Of a DNA stretch of 64,000 nucleotides, positions 13,058-26,590 are shown one piece after another. The notes beneath the pieces are model-generated. The model did no database searches, was not told the origin of the DNA, and saw only the letters and a program-made list of their open reading frames with translations. The number at the start of each line of letters is the position of its first letter. Within the stretch, counting starts at the first letter, position 1. The stretch lies in assembly GCA_013397115.1 (NCBI GenBank), contig VWZW01004624.1:1077603-1141602 (forward strand), in the 5' to 3' direction. A program made the position numbers and the translations under genes. This stretch comes from Edolisoma coerulescens (taxonomy: Eukaryota > Chordata > Aves > Passeriformes > Campephagidae).

Positions 13058-16000
13058 GCCTCCTTAACAGGACGCCCAAGTTATTCCTCATGCCCTGCAC
13101 TTCAGTCTTCAAATGTGCTGTTCTTGTTTAAATGATCTATTTGCTGTGAAATGTGCCTGACTTGGCATTAGCAGGAGCGGCTTCTGGTAGACTACAAAAT
13201 GTATATAGCAAAGGAAAACGCAGCAGAACTTGTCCTTTGTGAGAACAAGAAGCTGTACTGTAAAGATACCTCCTGAGGCTCTGTGAAGATTGTTACATTT
13301 CCTCATTCCTCTGGTTCTTGGCCTTTCCACAGAGGTTTGCAGCAGAAGTGCCTATTGTTCTCTGTGGCCTGGAGTGATTAGCTGTAGAGATTTATTAACT
13401 ATCTCAAGCTACTAAATAGCTCAAGCTAATCATTAATGCTGATGACCGAAAGGTTAAAGTCTGTCTGTTTATAGTGTGTCCCCTTCAAATGACTCTTGTG
13501 TTCAGGAAGATACAGAAAAACCATGTTCAAAGCTTAAAACCATTTAAATACAGAAGTTGCCTTATCCCCTTTCCCTTCATTTATAATTCTAACCATTCTC
13601 TAAATCCCTAGTCTTTTTATGAGGTTTCTTGTGTATGGCCTGTTTTCCTTTATTTGCAATACATGCATATAATTTATAAATAAATATGTATATAATATAT
13701 CAGGGATGCACTTTCAGAATTGTAGTCAAGTCATCTATCGGTTTTGTAAACTTTTCCACTGTACAGGGAGTTTGGTCAGAGGAGAGGTTATAATTCTTAA
13801 CTTGTAAAAATAGAGCTATTTTAAAGAAATAAGGGATAGGTGAGATCAGCTGAGATCTTCAAAATGTGTATTGACTCCAGTTGGGTTTCCTGGTTTTTAA
13901 TGCACTATATTTCAGTATGCTCTAGCTTTAAGACCTGAGGATTAGTGTTGGGGTTATGGAGTTCTGCCATACAGTAAGATTTCTTCTTTCTGAATTTATT
14001 TTATCTTAAGAAGTAAAATGACTCTGTTTGTATCTGTATAAACTAAAGGTTTAAGTATGGTATTGATATGTATAGACTAGTTAGGAGGTTTATTCAATAT
14101 CCCTAATGCTGCTTTGATGTTTCTATCAGTGATTAAAGACAGGTAACTTATGGAAAGTTTCTTGCAATTGTGCTGTCTGTTCAAAGCCATATATTTTGTT
14201 TCTAGTGCTGTTTCAGTGTTCTTCAAAGGAATTTTTGTTCTTGACTTTTAAATTGGTCAGTCTGCATGGGGAGAATAATAGGTAACTTCTCTCTGCCTTG
14301 AAAACAAATCTCTGCAAAAGTCCAACATGGTATGGACATAATGATACCAGTGACCATTCATACATGCTCTGATTTAAATAATTCTAATCCCAAACAGAGT
14401 TGTAGTAGGTTAACAAAGGCTGCCAATACTTTCTCTGCAAGTAACCCAATAAAATTGTCACAAAATTATTTCATCTGTGTACGATATGGCTTCAGTTTTA
14501 TCATTCTAAACCCTTTTCCTGTAGTTCAGTTGATATAAAATGCTGTACAAAAAACCAGCACCTATACTACAGAGTGTGATACAGGTTTTCCAAAAATAAG
14601 AATTTTTTCTTATTCAGAAGTCTCTCTTCTAGGCCTTTTAAGTCTTTTTGCCGTCAGTGGTCATCTGTCTTATTGCACAGACTTGAATTTAAAAGTCACT
14701 CCTTGTATCACTTGTTCCAATTTGGTCATTTTAGTAAAGTGAGTATTAACTTGCACTGAAGTGAATCAACTTAAAATGTTAAGAATATCAATATACATGA
14801 TGGAAGCTTCCAACTCAAAAATTATAATAATGTACAATTTTATAGAGATCGTATTTCAGTATACCCAGGAAAAGTTTGAGATTTTTGGTGTGTTTCTCAA
14901 ATGCCTGATTTGACTTAGCAGGAAATGCACCAAAACATAAGACCAAAATGCATTAATTATTGAATGCAGTAAAGCCAGATGGGTTTCAAATTTGGCAAAG
15001 TCAAATAGGAGTGTTACCTTAAAAGAAGAAAGGTAATGTGGAAGCTTGAATTATTAGCTACTTTATGGTGATGGGAAGCATTTTAACCTGTTTGAGAATA
15101 CTTACCTCCTCTTTTTAGTGAAGTTTTTTCCTGTGAAGCTTAGAAGGTCTGCAAACATCAAGTGCAAAGGCAGATTCTTACTTTTTTATTCAGTTTGCCA
15201 CCAAGTTTCTTGGGTGGGAGTACCTGAATCACATGCCCCAAAATAATTTGGAGAATTAGCTAGGGTAGTCTTCACCCCATCAATAAAAAAAATTCTGAAC
15301 ATGCATCCCTCATGTGTGCGTATTTATTTATAAATTATATACATGTATTGCTGGAGTTGTCGTATTTTCTTCCAGTGCCACAGTGGGTTGTCCTGAACAC
15401 CCTACTCTGGACACCACTGCAGCATTACTGTTGATCTCCTACTTTTCCTCATGCAAGTTCCTAAATGACTGGTTTATTGTACTTCCTGTGTGAATGACCA
15501 GAGAAATAGTTGTTTTGAGGCAACATTTTAAAAGATTTTGTGACTCTTTTTTCAGCTCTGATTGTCTTCAGTATTATGAAAAACTTAATTTCATGATTGG
15601 GGTGGGGTTTATTCCTGGACATACCTGTAAAAAGATTGGTATCTCTGTGTATCACTACAGATTCTAACGTGGCTAGGAAGCAGAGAAGCAAAATTGGATG
15701 AGTGTTACATAAGGATTATAATGAAACTCAACCAAATTCCTTTTGACAGTTCATGTAGCTACTAATTTATTTAGATGTATATTAAAATTATTAAGTGATT
15801 TAAATAGGGGAAGATAAATATTTGATTGTAGTGACGTGGGATTGATGTATTGTTTTCATATTACAGTACTTGAACAGTAACAGTCCAGGTAGATTGAATC
15901 CCCCTTATTTAAGCAAAAGAATAGAGCAGAAACTCACGTGGAATGTCACAGACCAGCAGTTTTTTGTGTTGTTACACACAGGCTAAATCAGTGAGGAAAA

Positions 16001-16899
16001 ATCCAGTTTATGAACTGGATGTTTTCCTCATATCCCACTGGACTGCAGGCCATGAACTTCTATAAACCCAGTGCTTTTGGAGAAACTGAATTGAAGATTT
16101 TTGTTGATCATACGTGCTAAGAACAGTATGATGCATGGCTTGAATGTAGTTCTTTCCCAATAATCTATCTGTTACTTATTTGTTGGTCAAATATCCTGGC
16201 AGTGTTCAGGGCTTTCAGAAAAGGATAGCATGGTGTGGCCCAGATTGGCCCAGCCCAAATACCATCTAATTCCACCTAAGTCCTTTTGTCTAATGTTTCC
16301 TACTGGCTGCATGCCTTTGGGAGCCTGGAGCCAACCAATAAGAACCAACAGGCATGGGGCCTATTGTGGAATTATATGGGATTAAAACTGTGTAAATCTG
16401 AGCCATTGCTATGCTCTTCTGTTTTTTTCCTGGGTGTACCAAACAGCGTCAGCCTTATCTGACAGTGGTATGCAAACCACAGACTGTACTGTCCCAGTGA
16501 AAATGCTGCTGAGTCTGAGTGTCATTACAGCCCCTCTTCCAAGCCTTGACTTCTCCATCAGCACCTGAGGATGTTTTTTTCAGTTCCTGCTTTGGGAGTA
16601 TGGAGAAAGATTTGCTGGATACCTTTAATGGATGCAGGCAGTGTTAGGAAGGACATTGTTTAGATGTACACCTAGCTATTGAAGTGGAAAATACTCTGTG
16701 TATAACAAATTGTAAGATTCTTTTGCAGGCGATCTTTTAAAATAAATAAGTAAAATCTATTTTACTTTATTCTATGAATCTGTTCTTGAGCTTTAGAAGA
16801 AAACAGGTCCTTCATTCTTGTTATGAGGGGCAAGATGTGTGCAGGAGTAGCTGAATTGTGGGAGGGTTCTTTTGTTTTCTTCGCCTTCTCTTGTTGTGT

Positions 16900-16977
16900 T
16901 TGGAATTGGTGTGGGTGTGGGAGTGTTGTCTTTTGGGTTTTGGTTTTTTTGGGGAGCCTGGGGTTTGTGGTTTTTGA
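16900..16977 (+). repeat. G/T-rich low-complexity tract
   Basis: GTGTGGGTGTGGGAG then TTTTGGGTTTTGG, TTTTTTTGGGG and CTGGGGTTTGTGG. G-runs alternate with T-runs and there is almost no A or C. Open frames crossing it on either strand are compositional artefacts. Confidence 0.8.
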
Positions 16978-17284
16978 GAAGACACACAAAGACTACATTT
17001 TAAATCCCATTAATAGCATATGCCAATGAAATACTATTTCTCTTACTATTAATTTCTAAAAGGAGTGCAGAAGTTCACGAACTAGGGACATAAGTGGATC
17101 CCCTTATTAGCTCTGTGGTAAACTGAGTCAGCATGAGAAAAATGGTGTTAACTTGGCTGCTTCATAAAGCAGTCAAAATTTACTGCATATACCTCTGTAT
17201 ATTCCGACAAGAACTTCTGGAGGAGCGGGGAGGGAGCACCATTCAGGGCAGAGAGCAATGTTTGAAGACCTGCTTGGTCAAAGT

Positions 17285-17406
17285 CTGAAGCAACCTGAAT
17301 TTGAAATTTTGAATTCAGTGTTTTCCCTGTTTTGAGCAGGACTTTGGACAAGGTGGCATTTTGAGGTGCCTGCCAGCCTGGATGATTCTGTGAAAGATTC
17401 TGTGGG
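17285..17406 (+). mobile_element. Old CR1 LINE 3' end
   Basis: The segment CCCTGTTTTGAGCAGG (17325-17340), followed by TTTGGACAAGG, TTTTGAGGTGCCTGCCAGCC and ending ATGATTCTGTGAAAGATTCTGTG, follows the order of the CR1 3' region: the CCCTGC..GAGCAGG block, the TTGGAC..GATGA block, the GAGGTCCCTTCCAACC block, and terminal ATTCTGTGA repeats. Many substitutions indicate an old copy. The 5' edge near 17285 is uncertain. A 145-codon open frame on the opposite strand crosses this element and is not a gene. Confidence 0.75.
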
Positions 17407-18809
17407 AGCTGGGATTTAAAAGTTGCTTTTGATATATCATTAATACAGTGGAAAACGTAAAAGAAAATAAAATTTAAATCTCGGCTGAGTATGTGAATTA
17501 AAAAAACCCCTCCCAAAGTGCTTTTTGAGCACTTGGGCAAATTAATTAGATAAAAGCAGAGTGGAGACGAGTTCTGGAAGCTCATCAGAAAAAATCAGAT
17601 GCTTACCTCTGCTGCTTCTTCCTGATGCCAGATAAAATGTCTATTTTGGGAGTAGCTGCAGCAAATACCCCATGCGAGAAAAAGTAATTTGAGTCGGGAG
17701 ATTATTTGCTTTTTATTTACTTTTGGTTGCTGTCCCATCAATTGACTTGAGTTTTTTCATACCATATTAACTTATCTGTAATAAATTGAAGCTGAGCTGG
17801 CTTTGTAGTAGAGGTTTGGTTGATAGGGCTACCAGGAGGCAGGAACTCTGGGTTTGAGTGCAGTTGGGGTGATCATGGGTGTCTCGGGAATAAAGACTGA
17901 GGATTTTTCATAAAATGAACAGCTGAAATAGTAGAAGACAAAGGGTACAAGCTTGTTTTGTGAAGAATGTTCAGGAAAACCAAGCTAGTTTTCCTAAATG
18001 CTTAGTCTTGATGGAATAAGCATTTCATACAAAAATGTCTGTAGAAATGGGTTCTCTTAATCTTCTGGTACTATCTTAGGTGGGATTCTAGGTAAGAGAA
18101 TAACTTTTTTATATCTGAAGTTTTGAGGGATAGACTTGCAGAATTAAATCTGGATATGCGCTCACAAAAATTTGTTTCCTGGATTCAATGTTTGGGTTCT
18201 AATAAGAATATAATATGTGCTAGCTTACTACTTTGTGAGTATTCATGCTTAATCTTTGAAGCTTTGTGACTATTCTGATATTCCGTATTTTAAAGAAGCT
18301 CATACTACTTATCTGCAGTTTCTAGGCCCTTCACTGCTTCATAGCATGGAAATTTGGAAGACAAAGGAGAAGGAACTGAAAGGGCTATTAAAGTGCAGAT
18401 CATTATGTTATGAAAAATTTAACAATGGCTTATCAAAAATTTACATCAGTCTGATGAATGAACTACACAAATCTAAAATGAATTCTTTGCTTTGATTAAA
18501 TAAAATGGAGGGACTTAAGAATTCATTCCAGTGCTGTAGGATAAAGCACTTTCGGACTGTCATAATAAACGCAGAGCTCTGTCTTTCTGATGTAAGTTAT
18601 AGAGGACATGCATGTTCTTCCTCTCTTTCTTGGATCAGATCAATTTAAATTAGAGCTGAAATCTGTCAGTGGAGATCGTTGTTATTATTCTTGTTTTCAC
18701 TGTAGTATTTGAAAAGCAATATGGAAAAAAATTGTGTTACTTGGGGAGGGGCTATTACATGCAATATAAAAATATTTTCATTTTTGGAGTATGTGCTATC
18801 AAATTATTG

Positions 18810-18831
18810 AATTCTTTAAAATTAAAGAATT
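18810..18831. repeat. Inverted repeat, 10-bp arms, 2-nt spacer
   Basis: AATTCTTTAA and TTAAAGAATT are perfectly complementary around a central AA. Being all but two bases AT, it is more likely to arise by chance than the other inverted repeats listed. Confidence 0.7.
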
Positions 18832-21800
18832 GGTGCAATTGTTTTGTATACAGCTGTATGTGTATTTAATATTAGGATAGCAGACTGCTAATTGGAGATA
18901 ATTTCATGGCAGTGGTGCACTAATAGCTGTATGAAGTGCATAGTGAATCCTTTCAAGTGTAACAGTGCTATGGAAAGATAAAGCTGAGGATATGTATCCA
19001 GCTTAAAAGGATTATTGCTTTATAATGTATTTAAACAGTTCAATATAGATATTTAGAAAGTTTCATCTAATTATTTCTTTATTAATTTTAATCTAGCATG
19101 TACTTTCAGAGACTATATAACCAAGCATAGGTTTTTGAATGACCTGTATGGAATGGCTTGTTGCTGGTTGTTTAGTTCCATATTAAAGCTGTCAGAACCA
19201 CAGCTGTTGGTAGCAGAAGTTATTTTTTCACTCCTTCTATATGTACTTTTCATAGGCTAAGGTACATTTGAAAACTGCTGAGAGCTAAATTTGGTTTACC
19301 CATAGGCTTATTAGATAACGGTTCTGCAGGTAATGTGATAAAAGGAGACTAAAAGTTAGTGTCAGCTTTTTGGTACTGGCTTACATGGGATAGGACTGTT
19401 ATCATCTTGTCTGACATGTTTTATCACTATGGAAATTGCCTACATCATAGAAGGGGAAAGCAGCAAATGCCTAAGAGGTCAAGCTAAGGTAACAGACCCA
19501 ATTGTTCTAGAAGGAGATAGTGGATGATATTCAGATGGTCATGTTTTCAGAACAGGTAGTAGAGGTAATTGAAGGTTTGGGCTGCACGTTTTCCTGCTGC
19601 CTGATCCAGTGGTGAATTTGTCAGATAGATCTAGTTATCAATTCCATCCTCTTACTGGTTAACTGAAATAATGTTTTGGGGTGTTTTGCTTGTTTTTGCT
19701 TCTTTATTCGCGGAGATCACAAAGAAACATAAAGCCTTTGCAGCCCGATGGATATTGTCATCTCTGTCCATCTTGTTCTTCTGTGATAAAAATGAGGGTT
19801 TCTGGATGCCTACTGCTTCTAGTGAATAAGAAAGGAAGGAAAACATTCTTGTAGCAGTATGTGGCCTTCCTGTTCTGAACTGCAAAGCAAACTTGTGAAT
19901 TTTTAGCGGCTTATGGCACTGGTCTCCTTTGGAGGATGATGTTTATTAATTGCCAATTAATTAAGCAGTATGTTGCACTCCAGGTGATACCAACAAATTC
20001 AGGATTCTAGATTATCTCATTTAGTCTTGCTGTCATTAGAACTTTATTTTGTTGTCCGTGGCAGCAAATGAGTTTCCCTTATTTCTAAAGGGAGCCTTGA
20101 CACAGTAGAGTAATCACTGGATTATTAGTATGCCAAATAAAAATTAATTTCACCAATAAATCACTGTAGATAACAATGAAGTAGAAGAAAAATGTATATC
20201 AGCTCTTGGGGTGGGATGATGATCAGGGCTTATAGAGGAAAAGATCTCTCCTTGGAAATAGCAGCGTCTGGGGAATGAAATGGGATCAGAAAGGTGAATC
20301 AAATGGCCTTCAGTATCTGGAGGCAAGCATTTAGGATTAGGGAGCCGACAAGCATTGGAAATCTAATGAGAAAAAGGCTTTGCTGGATAAGAAATGCTGA
20401 TGACAGCAGCTGAGTTTAAAAATGATGGTGAAATTGCTTCTTCTTGAGTTCGTAATATACATTACTTTTTACCATATCACTGTACCTCTTAATGTATGAT
20501 TAAAGTAATTAATAAAAAAATTAATGTCTACTTGCATGGGTTGCAGTAATTGCAGTATATGTCTATAGGCTACCAGCTCTGAGTGACATAAATGAGCTTT
20601 TCTGCTGAGTGTTGTTGGCAATAAGCTCTAGTGTACCTGCAGTACCTCTGATCTAGTTCCAAGAGATTTTTTTGAACAATACAAAGTGTATTTATTTTTT
20701 AGGACTAACCTGATGAGCCATCTGCATGGCAGGAGAAGCATTTTGTGCTAAGAGAAAATTTGTTTTTAGAGAGAGCAAGTCCAAACTATTGATTTCACTG
20801 TCTGACTTTGGGGTGCTCATTGTTTGATCTTGATCTGCCACTTTAGACAGCAGTTCTGCTAATGTTTGGTGATTAAAATTAAGATCTTAGAAACATTTTA
20901 GGCATCTTTTTTTTTTTTCTTCCTTCCTCACTCACCTCTAAAATTCCATGCCTTTTAGATAGATTGGTGTGGAGGTTTCAGTCTTAATATGCTGGTTCTG
21001 GGCATTTTGACAGCCCATAGGATCTGCATAGAGAGATCAGAGGTGGGAGACTCCAAATGTCTTCAGTAGTATTTAAATATAGGGAAAGTACAACTACAAG
21101 AACCCTGTAGATTTTCATATATACGGGATAGAAATTAATTTAAAAAAAAAGAAGACAGAAACTATAAGAATTTTAAAAGTACTCTTTGTGTAAGAAAACT
21201 TATGACATAATTAATACAAATCAAATGTAATTTGACAACTATTTCAGGAGTTTTTTGACTGTAGCAATCACATTTTGCAATCTACATGTGTCCATATACA
21301 CAAAAGTTATTTGAATTCTGATCTTAGCAGTATAATTCCAGTTATGTCCCTTGCCAGAGACAAATTACTCTGTGAGATGAGTTATTGTGCTTGACAGCAG
21401 CTCACTTCCACCCCATACCTAAAGACATAATTTGAGATTTCTGATCTAAATTGAATCCTTAATAGCTTGTCACACTTACTATAAATAAATCTCCTTAAAG
21501 GCCAGCTAATATAATTATTTTAATTAGGAAATAGTTTTAGTATGATTGCACTCCCTTGTTCTATTAATTGCTCATCACTGGCAGAACTGACTCCATTTTT
21601 CTGTAATCCTTTATGCTGTCACTTTTCCCCTTTTCTTGCTGTGTCCGCATCAGCTGCCTTCTCAAAGTTACAGACAAGTGGAAGTTCTGAACTCATTGCC
21701 CTGTTGGCTGCATAGATTTTTTTTTTTTTCTTCCCCGCCCCGACCTCAAGTCTTAACAATGGATTTTCAGCTGCTGGTTTCTTTCGTACCAGCTTCTTGC

Positions 21801-22313
21801 TCCTTTATCATTCTCTCTTGTGTTCACAGTTTTGGTTAGAAAAATAAACTTTCTCCCCATGCCTCAAACATGTTACTTATCCTCAGGTGGGGCTGCCTCA
21901 TGTGCCTCACCTTTGTAATTCTTGGTCATCTCAGGGGAGGTCGTAGGATGGGCTGCTGTTCACTCTCTACTTCAAGAACTATGCCTAAACTCTAATGGAT
22001 TATTTTTGCGGTATCTTTTGTTCACAGTGTTCAGCCTTGTGTGCTGGCAAACTTGGTTAAAGTTTATAATAAGTCAGTTGGCAAGAAAGTAGTGAGGATA
22101 GATAGTAGTCAGCGTTGTAGTTTCTGTCCTGAATGTCCACACGGGTTTCTGTTTGATATTTAAGAAGAAAGAGTTTAGTTTGCTTCCTGCTTTCTTTTGA
22201 TCCCCTTGATGTTTCTAAAGGCAGTCCTTGTATTGCTGGAATACTTTTCCTCAAGCTCTGCTTATTTGAATTTATTTTAAATTAAGGTAATTAATGCTAG
22301 TAAATTATGTATT

Positions 22314-22341
22314 GGGGGGGGGGAGGGGATGGAGGGCAGGG
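22314..22341 (+). other. G-quadruplex motif with G10 run
   Basis: Ten consecutive G (22314-22323) are followed by AGGGG, ATGGAGGG and CAGGG, giving a strong canonical quadruplex pattern on the plus strand. The run may be length-polymorphic or an assembly weak point. Confidence 0.85.
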
Positions 22342-23407
22342 CATGAAGGTGACCCAATTCTGGGGAGGCAGAATCTGAAAATAACCTTAAGGCTTTAAGA
22401 AGGAAAAGTTTAATCAGGTTTTATAATTAATGAATGTTCATGCTCCAGCAATATTTCCCACAGGGTACTTAGAATTCAGATTTTAGAGCTCTCTTTGCAT
22501 CTTGTATAAGAGTGATATGCTTGTTGTGTTTTTTGTTTAATGCCTATGAAAAGGAAATTTCAGCATCTGAGAAGATGTGAAAATCTTTGGAGTGTGTATG
22601 AAAATATGAGCACGCACTAAAGGATGAAGGATAGAAAGCAATTGGGTTCTGGTGTGTATTTGTGTATTATTGTTATCAACCCTCATGTGCTGTGTAGTCT
22701 CTGCAGAGATGTGCTGAAAGCTCACTGCCTGACCTCGGTGCTCCAGGGCTTTTCCCTCTAAGTGGAACATTGAATGAAATTAGTACAGAAGGATGAAAGC
22801 TTGTTTTCTTCTTCTGTTACTAGGAAAAACCCAAACCACTAACGATGCATGCATAGGGATCTTAAAGGGTGAAGATTTACCTGTTTTACTAGAAGAAAAC
22901 TGTATTTTAAGAACAGCTAACTGTTGGTTTAACTCAAAGTGGTGTCAGTACTAAAGCAGACAATAAAGTCCGTATTTATGGACTTTTAATTTTACAAGAC
23001 TCAGCTACTTAAAAATCTTTGAGGCTGTGGACCGAAGAGGTTAAAACTGAATGGAACTCCAGAACAAGGAAGGTGGGTCGCACTTGGCAGCATTTGCTTC
23101 TAGGTCATACCAACACTTTTTCTGTGAACTTCCATGTCCAAATTTTCTTGAACTATGCAACCCAAATATTATTTGACTGAAATTTGATTGCAGTATATCC
23201 TGCTTGTTTGATTTTCCAACTTGCTAGAGTTTGAGAATTATGTTTGAAATAGTCCCTGCTGCTTAATCTCTCTGAAAAAAGTATTTTTCCCTAATTATCT
23301 ATCTCTATTACGCAGTTGGTGTTTTTTCAGCTTTTAGTGTTATTTAATTTCATTCTTGTGGAAAGCAAAACATGAGAGATGAAAAAGTCCAGTAGTTACA
23401 GTATGGT

Positions 23408-23520
23408 ATTGGACATGAGACCTCAGTTAAACCTCTGTGGTGTCACAGACTTCTTGGTTGGCCCTGGGGGAATCTTGATGGGTCAGTGACTCCTTTGCAA
23501 TTAAGTGATTCTATGGTCTT
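23408..23520 (+). mobile_element. Possible degraded CR1 tail
   Basis: ATTGGACATGAGACCTCAG near 23408-23428 and CCTTTGCAATTAAGTGATTC followed by TATGG near 23492-23516 resemble the last two blocks of CR1 in the right order and strand, but the spacing is too long by roughly 50 bp. It may be a decayed CR1 with an insertion, or chance. Alignment to CR1 consensus sequences would decide. Confidence 0.35.
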
Positions 23521-24543
23521 GCAGTTCTGTAAAGAAAACGTTGTGAAGAACTGTGGAGTCACACTGTAGCAGAGGCCTTACTAATGGTCTCCAGAAAAAG
23601 AATTTATCTGATATTTGGACAAGTAATTGACAATGGAAACACTGCTTCCAATTTGCTCCTGCAAATAGTTATCTGATAACAACTCCTTAGAACAAGTTAA
23701 TTTGCATCTACAGTAGACTGCATGAATGGCGTTTGTACAGGAGCCTTTTTATATCCCTGATGTGAAATGTAAACTTGAATAAAGCTCTTCATCTGCTTTT
23801 AACAGTAGACTGTCCTTTGGAAGTCTTTGTAGAATGATTTTGATAAGTTTAAAAGATGATGTCAGTTACTACCAGTAGGCCTCTTGAGGAAGTTTTATCT
23901 CCCTGGGTGTTTTTTTTTTTTCTTTTTTGGTGTAATTTAAATGACTGATAAGTTTTATCTGGGTTACTACATCATGCTGCTTTACATTCCCATTCTCTCC
24001 TTGACTGGCAGCTAAAGATAAGATTGATGACAAAGATACTGCGTGGCTGGCAGTAAGGATGCTGTGATTCCTGTGTTGTCAGAGCCAGAATTGAGGAAGG
24101 AGCCCAGTTCACTCACTGATTTGCTGTGGTCAAATCTAACTAAATCTAATGGCTAAACTCACTTAAAAAAACAGAAGGGAGAGGAAGTGGATTTTCTTTC
24201 TAATGAGCCTGAAAATAATTAAAACATTGTTAATAATGCATAGATTAAGGTTTGTTTATTTTTCTTGTGTTTTTTAATTAATATGCTGTAATCAAGGATT
24301 AGTATGATGAGTGGTTCTGAAATCCTCAAAAGCAGAGAAGGTTCTGAAAGCTAGATCCTTGCCAGGAAGGGATAAATATTGATCAGACAATATATGCTAT
24401 TTTGTGGTTATTTGAATTTCATGTACTAGAGAAAAGAAACAAAAATTCTGAGGCTTGGCCTAATTCTTGTTTTACTACTGGTAACCATCTCTTGCCTTTA
24501 CTAAAGTCTATGCTTGTGGCTTTTTATATTTCATAAAATGATT

Positions 24544-24582
24544 TTTGTGGGGTTTTTTGTTTGGTTGGGTTTTGTTTGTTTT
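24544..24582 (+). repeat. G/T-rich low-complexity tract
   Basis: TTGTGGGGTTTTTTG followed by TTTGGTTGGGTTTTGTTTG, the same composition and style as the tract near 16900. Confidence 0.8.
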
Positions 24583-26394
24583 ATACTGTTAACGAATGGT
24601 TTTAATTAATTATTCCACAAGAGGAGAAGTCCAATTTTATATGTGACACAATACCTGAACAGTTTCATAACAAACCATTCTCTGCATCTCCCATGTGTGG
24701 TTTGGGAAAACATCTCATCACTGATTGTGATGTTAGGATGGGAAGGAGCTGCTTTCCCGAGGTTGTGCTGATGGCTGGCAGCCTGCCAGTGGCCATTCCT
24801 GGGCAGGGATTTCCAGGTGTTAGCAGGATGTGGCCGCTCGCCACCAGTCCTTCTGGGGACACTGCCAATGTATTTTGGTTGCTCTGCTCTTTTTTCCTTA
24901 TTTCATTTCCTTTTCCGATGTTCTTTTTTTCCTCCTGCCTCTGTACTGTAATGATGACAGTGTGATAAGTTTTGTGAAGAATGATTTTAGGAAAGTCAGT
25001 GCAGGAGCAAGTCAGTGGCCATTCATGCTGGGCCAGATTTGTGAACTGAAATATGGGCAAAGAATCACAATTTTCTTGTTCAGCATGTCTGTGATTTATC
25101 ACACAGTCAATTGTAAAGCAATTGCTTTTCTTTGGTACTACTGACCTTTAAAGTACTCAGTAAACTCCCCTTTGCTAAAGAGAATGTGAAACCTTCATGT
25201 ATGAAATATAAGCTATTTTATAACTTCCAAATTATTATTTGATTCCCTTTTGGGATCAGGATGCTAGAACAGGTGATGCCAATTACACATATTCAAGATT
25301 TATCCTGGTTTTCATGATTTTCTTTCTTGAAATACTGTGTTAAATAAAAAGAATAACAATTCATTTTTTACAAAGGGTAACCAGTAATTGAGTCATGTCG
25401 ATGTTTTTAAATATTCCAAATGAAGTAAAATAAAGCTTGATGGAGTGCTTTGATTTTTTTTTTCTAATGGAAAGTTAAAAAAACTTCAGAAAAATGAGTC
25501 TAAAACAGCTTTACTAAAAAAAACTGCTAGTAAGTATCTGGCAAGAATTTTTATGTTACCTAAAGAACTGATGTACTAAACTGAATTGTGATTTGTGGTG
25601 ATATTAGGAGATTAGAAATGATAATGAGAAGAAAGCAAGCCTGGGAAAGTAAAGCTGATTTTTAGGGAGGGTACTATCTCATTTTTATCAGTAGCCAGAT
25701 TAAATTTACCAATAGCATCCCTATTTAGTAATATGTTTAGCATAAACATGCTTCATCTGTGCTATGCCGTAGAACATAGTTACTGATGCAGTCACTCCAT
25801 GGACAGCATGAGAAGAAAGCAAGAGACACATAATCTATGGACATCTTACTTTCATTTACTTACTTTTACACTATCATTTCTTCCATGAGGAGCAGCTTAT
25901 GTTCCATTGCAGGCTGGTTAGAATCCTTCCTGCTAGCTAGAGTTTCACAACCTACTTCACTGTAGCTACAGTTGGGTGCTTGGGCAAAAATAATAGATTG
26001 TTGTCTTTTTTTTAAGCTTAATTGCAAAACTCCAAGTCAGTTTTGTGTTTGAGCTCAGTCACCACATATGGTTTTCACGTAAAAATAGTGTCTAATGGGA
26101 CACTGGTGAGTAGGCAAGATAAACTGACCTTGGTGTTTTTAAGGTTGCCACTGTAAGGAATTATCAATACTTCTTTCATGATCTTGGCATCTTTGATATA
26201 CCAGGCTTTTGAAACATTTTTTTCCTATGGATTTCACTTTGGCATACTGAAAGTGGTTTCTTAACACTAAGAGCAGCCTTGGTTCCATTTACTGCATGTA
26301 ACTGATCTCTCCTGCAAGTCAAAATTACTATTTAAGTTTATTTGGAGTGTCAAGCATCAGCAATCTTTAAGTGTTATTGCCTGAAAATGTTGAC

Positions 26395-26590
26395 TGTTGC
26401 TGAGGAACACTTCAACCTTCTGCTGGCCAAAAATGGCTCATTTGGCCATTATGAAATGAGATAGCATTTCAATTCCTGCATGGAGATGTAATAAAATAAA
26501 TCTGGTTTTATATGCAAAGTGACATGCTGTAGCAGTGCAAATGAAAATTATGATTATAACTATTTATTTACAGCAGAATTAATATCAAGT
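26395..26590. promoter_or_regulatory. Candidate enhancer patch with SRF CArG box
   Basis: CCAAAAATGG at 26427-26436 is a perfect CC(A/T)6GG CArG box, the site bound by serum response factor. Within the next 100 bp are ATGCAAAG (octamer-like) and several homeodomain-type cores. SRF/myocardin control of smooth-muscle genes is established, and KCNMA1 is strongly expressed in smooth muscle. That this site is active is inference only. Confidence 0.35.

Larger units (their letters stand above)
7570..17284. other. Intron 1 stretch, mostly featureless
   Basis: Besides the repeats listed separately, two CACGTG E-boxes are visible: 12447-12452 in GTCACGTGGT (USF/MITF-type) and 15935-15940. A block at 16220-16400 has a CCAATAAG box and a somewhat different texture, but no LTR ends were recognised. 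AT dinucleotide-rich DNA lies at 13660-13700. No gene was found. Confidence 0.65.

Noticed and set aside
16220..16400. Possible solo LTR (CCAATAAG box, AT-rich box further on)
   Set aside because: No TG...CA ends, target-site duplication or polyadenylation signal in the right order could be identified.
17148..17585. 145-codon open frame on the minus strand
   Set aside because: It crosses an old CR1 tail lying on the other strand, has no recognisable domain, and no conserved splice context. An open frame of this length is expected occasionally in 64 kb.
23408..23520. A confident CR1 call
   Set aside because: Only two short blocks match and the spacing is wrong. Kept as a low-confidence feature.
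24665..25102. 145-codon open frame on the minus strand
   Set aside because: The translation has no recognisable family and plus-strand frames overlap it equally well. No other evidence of a gene.
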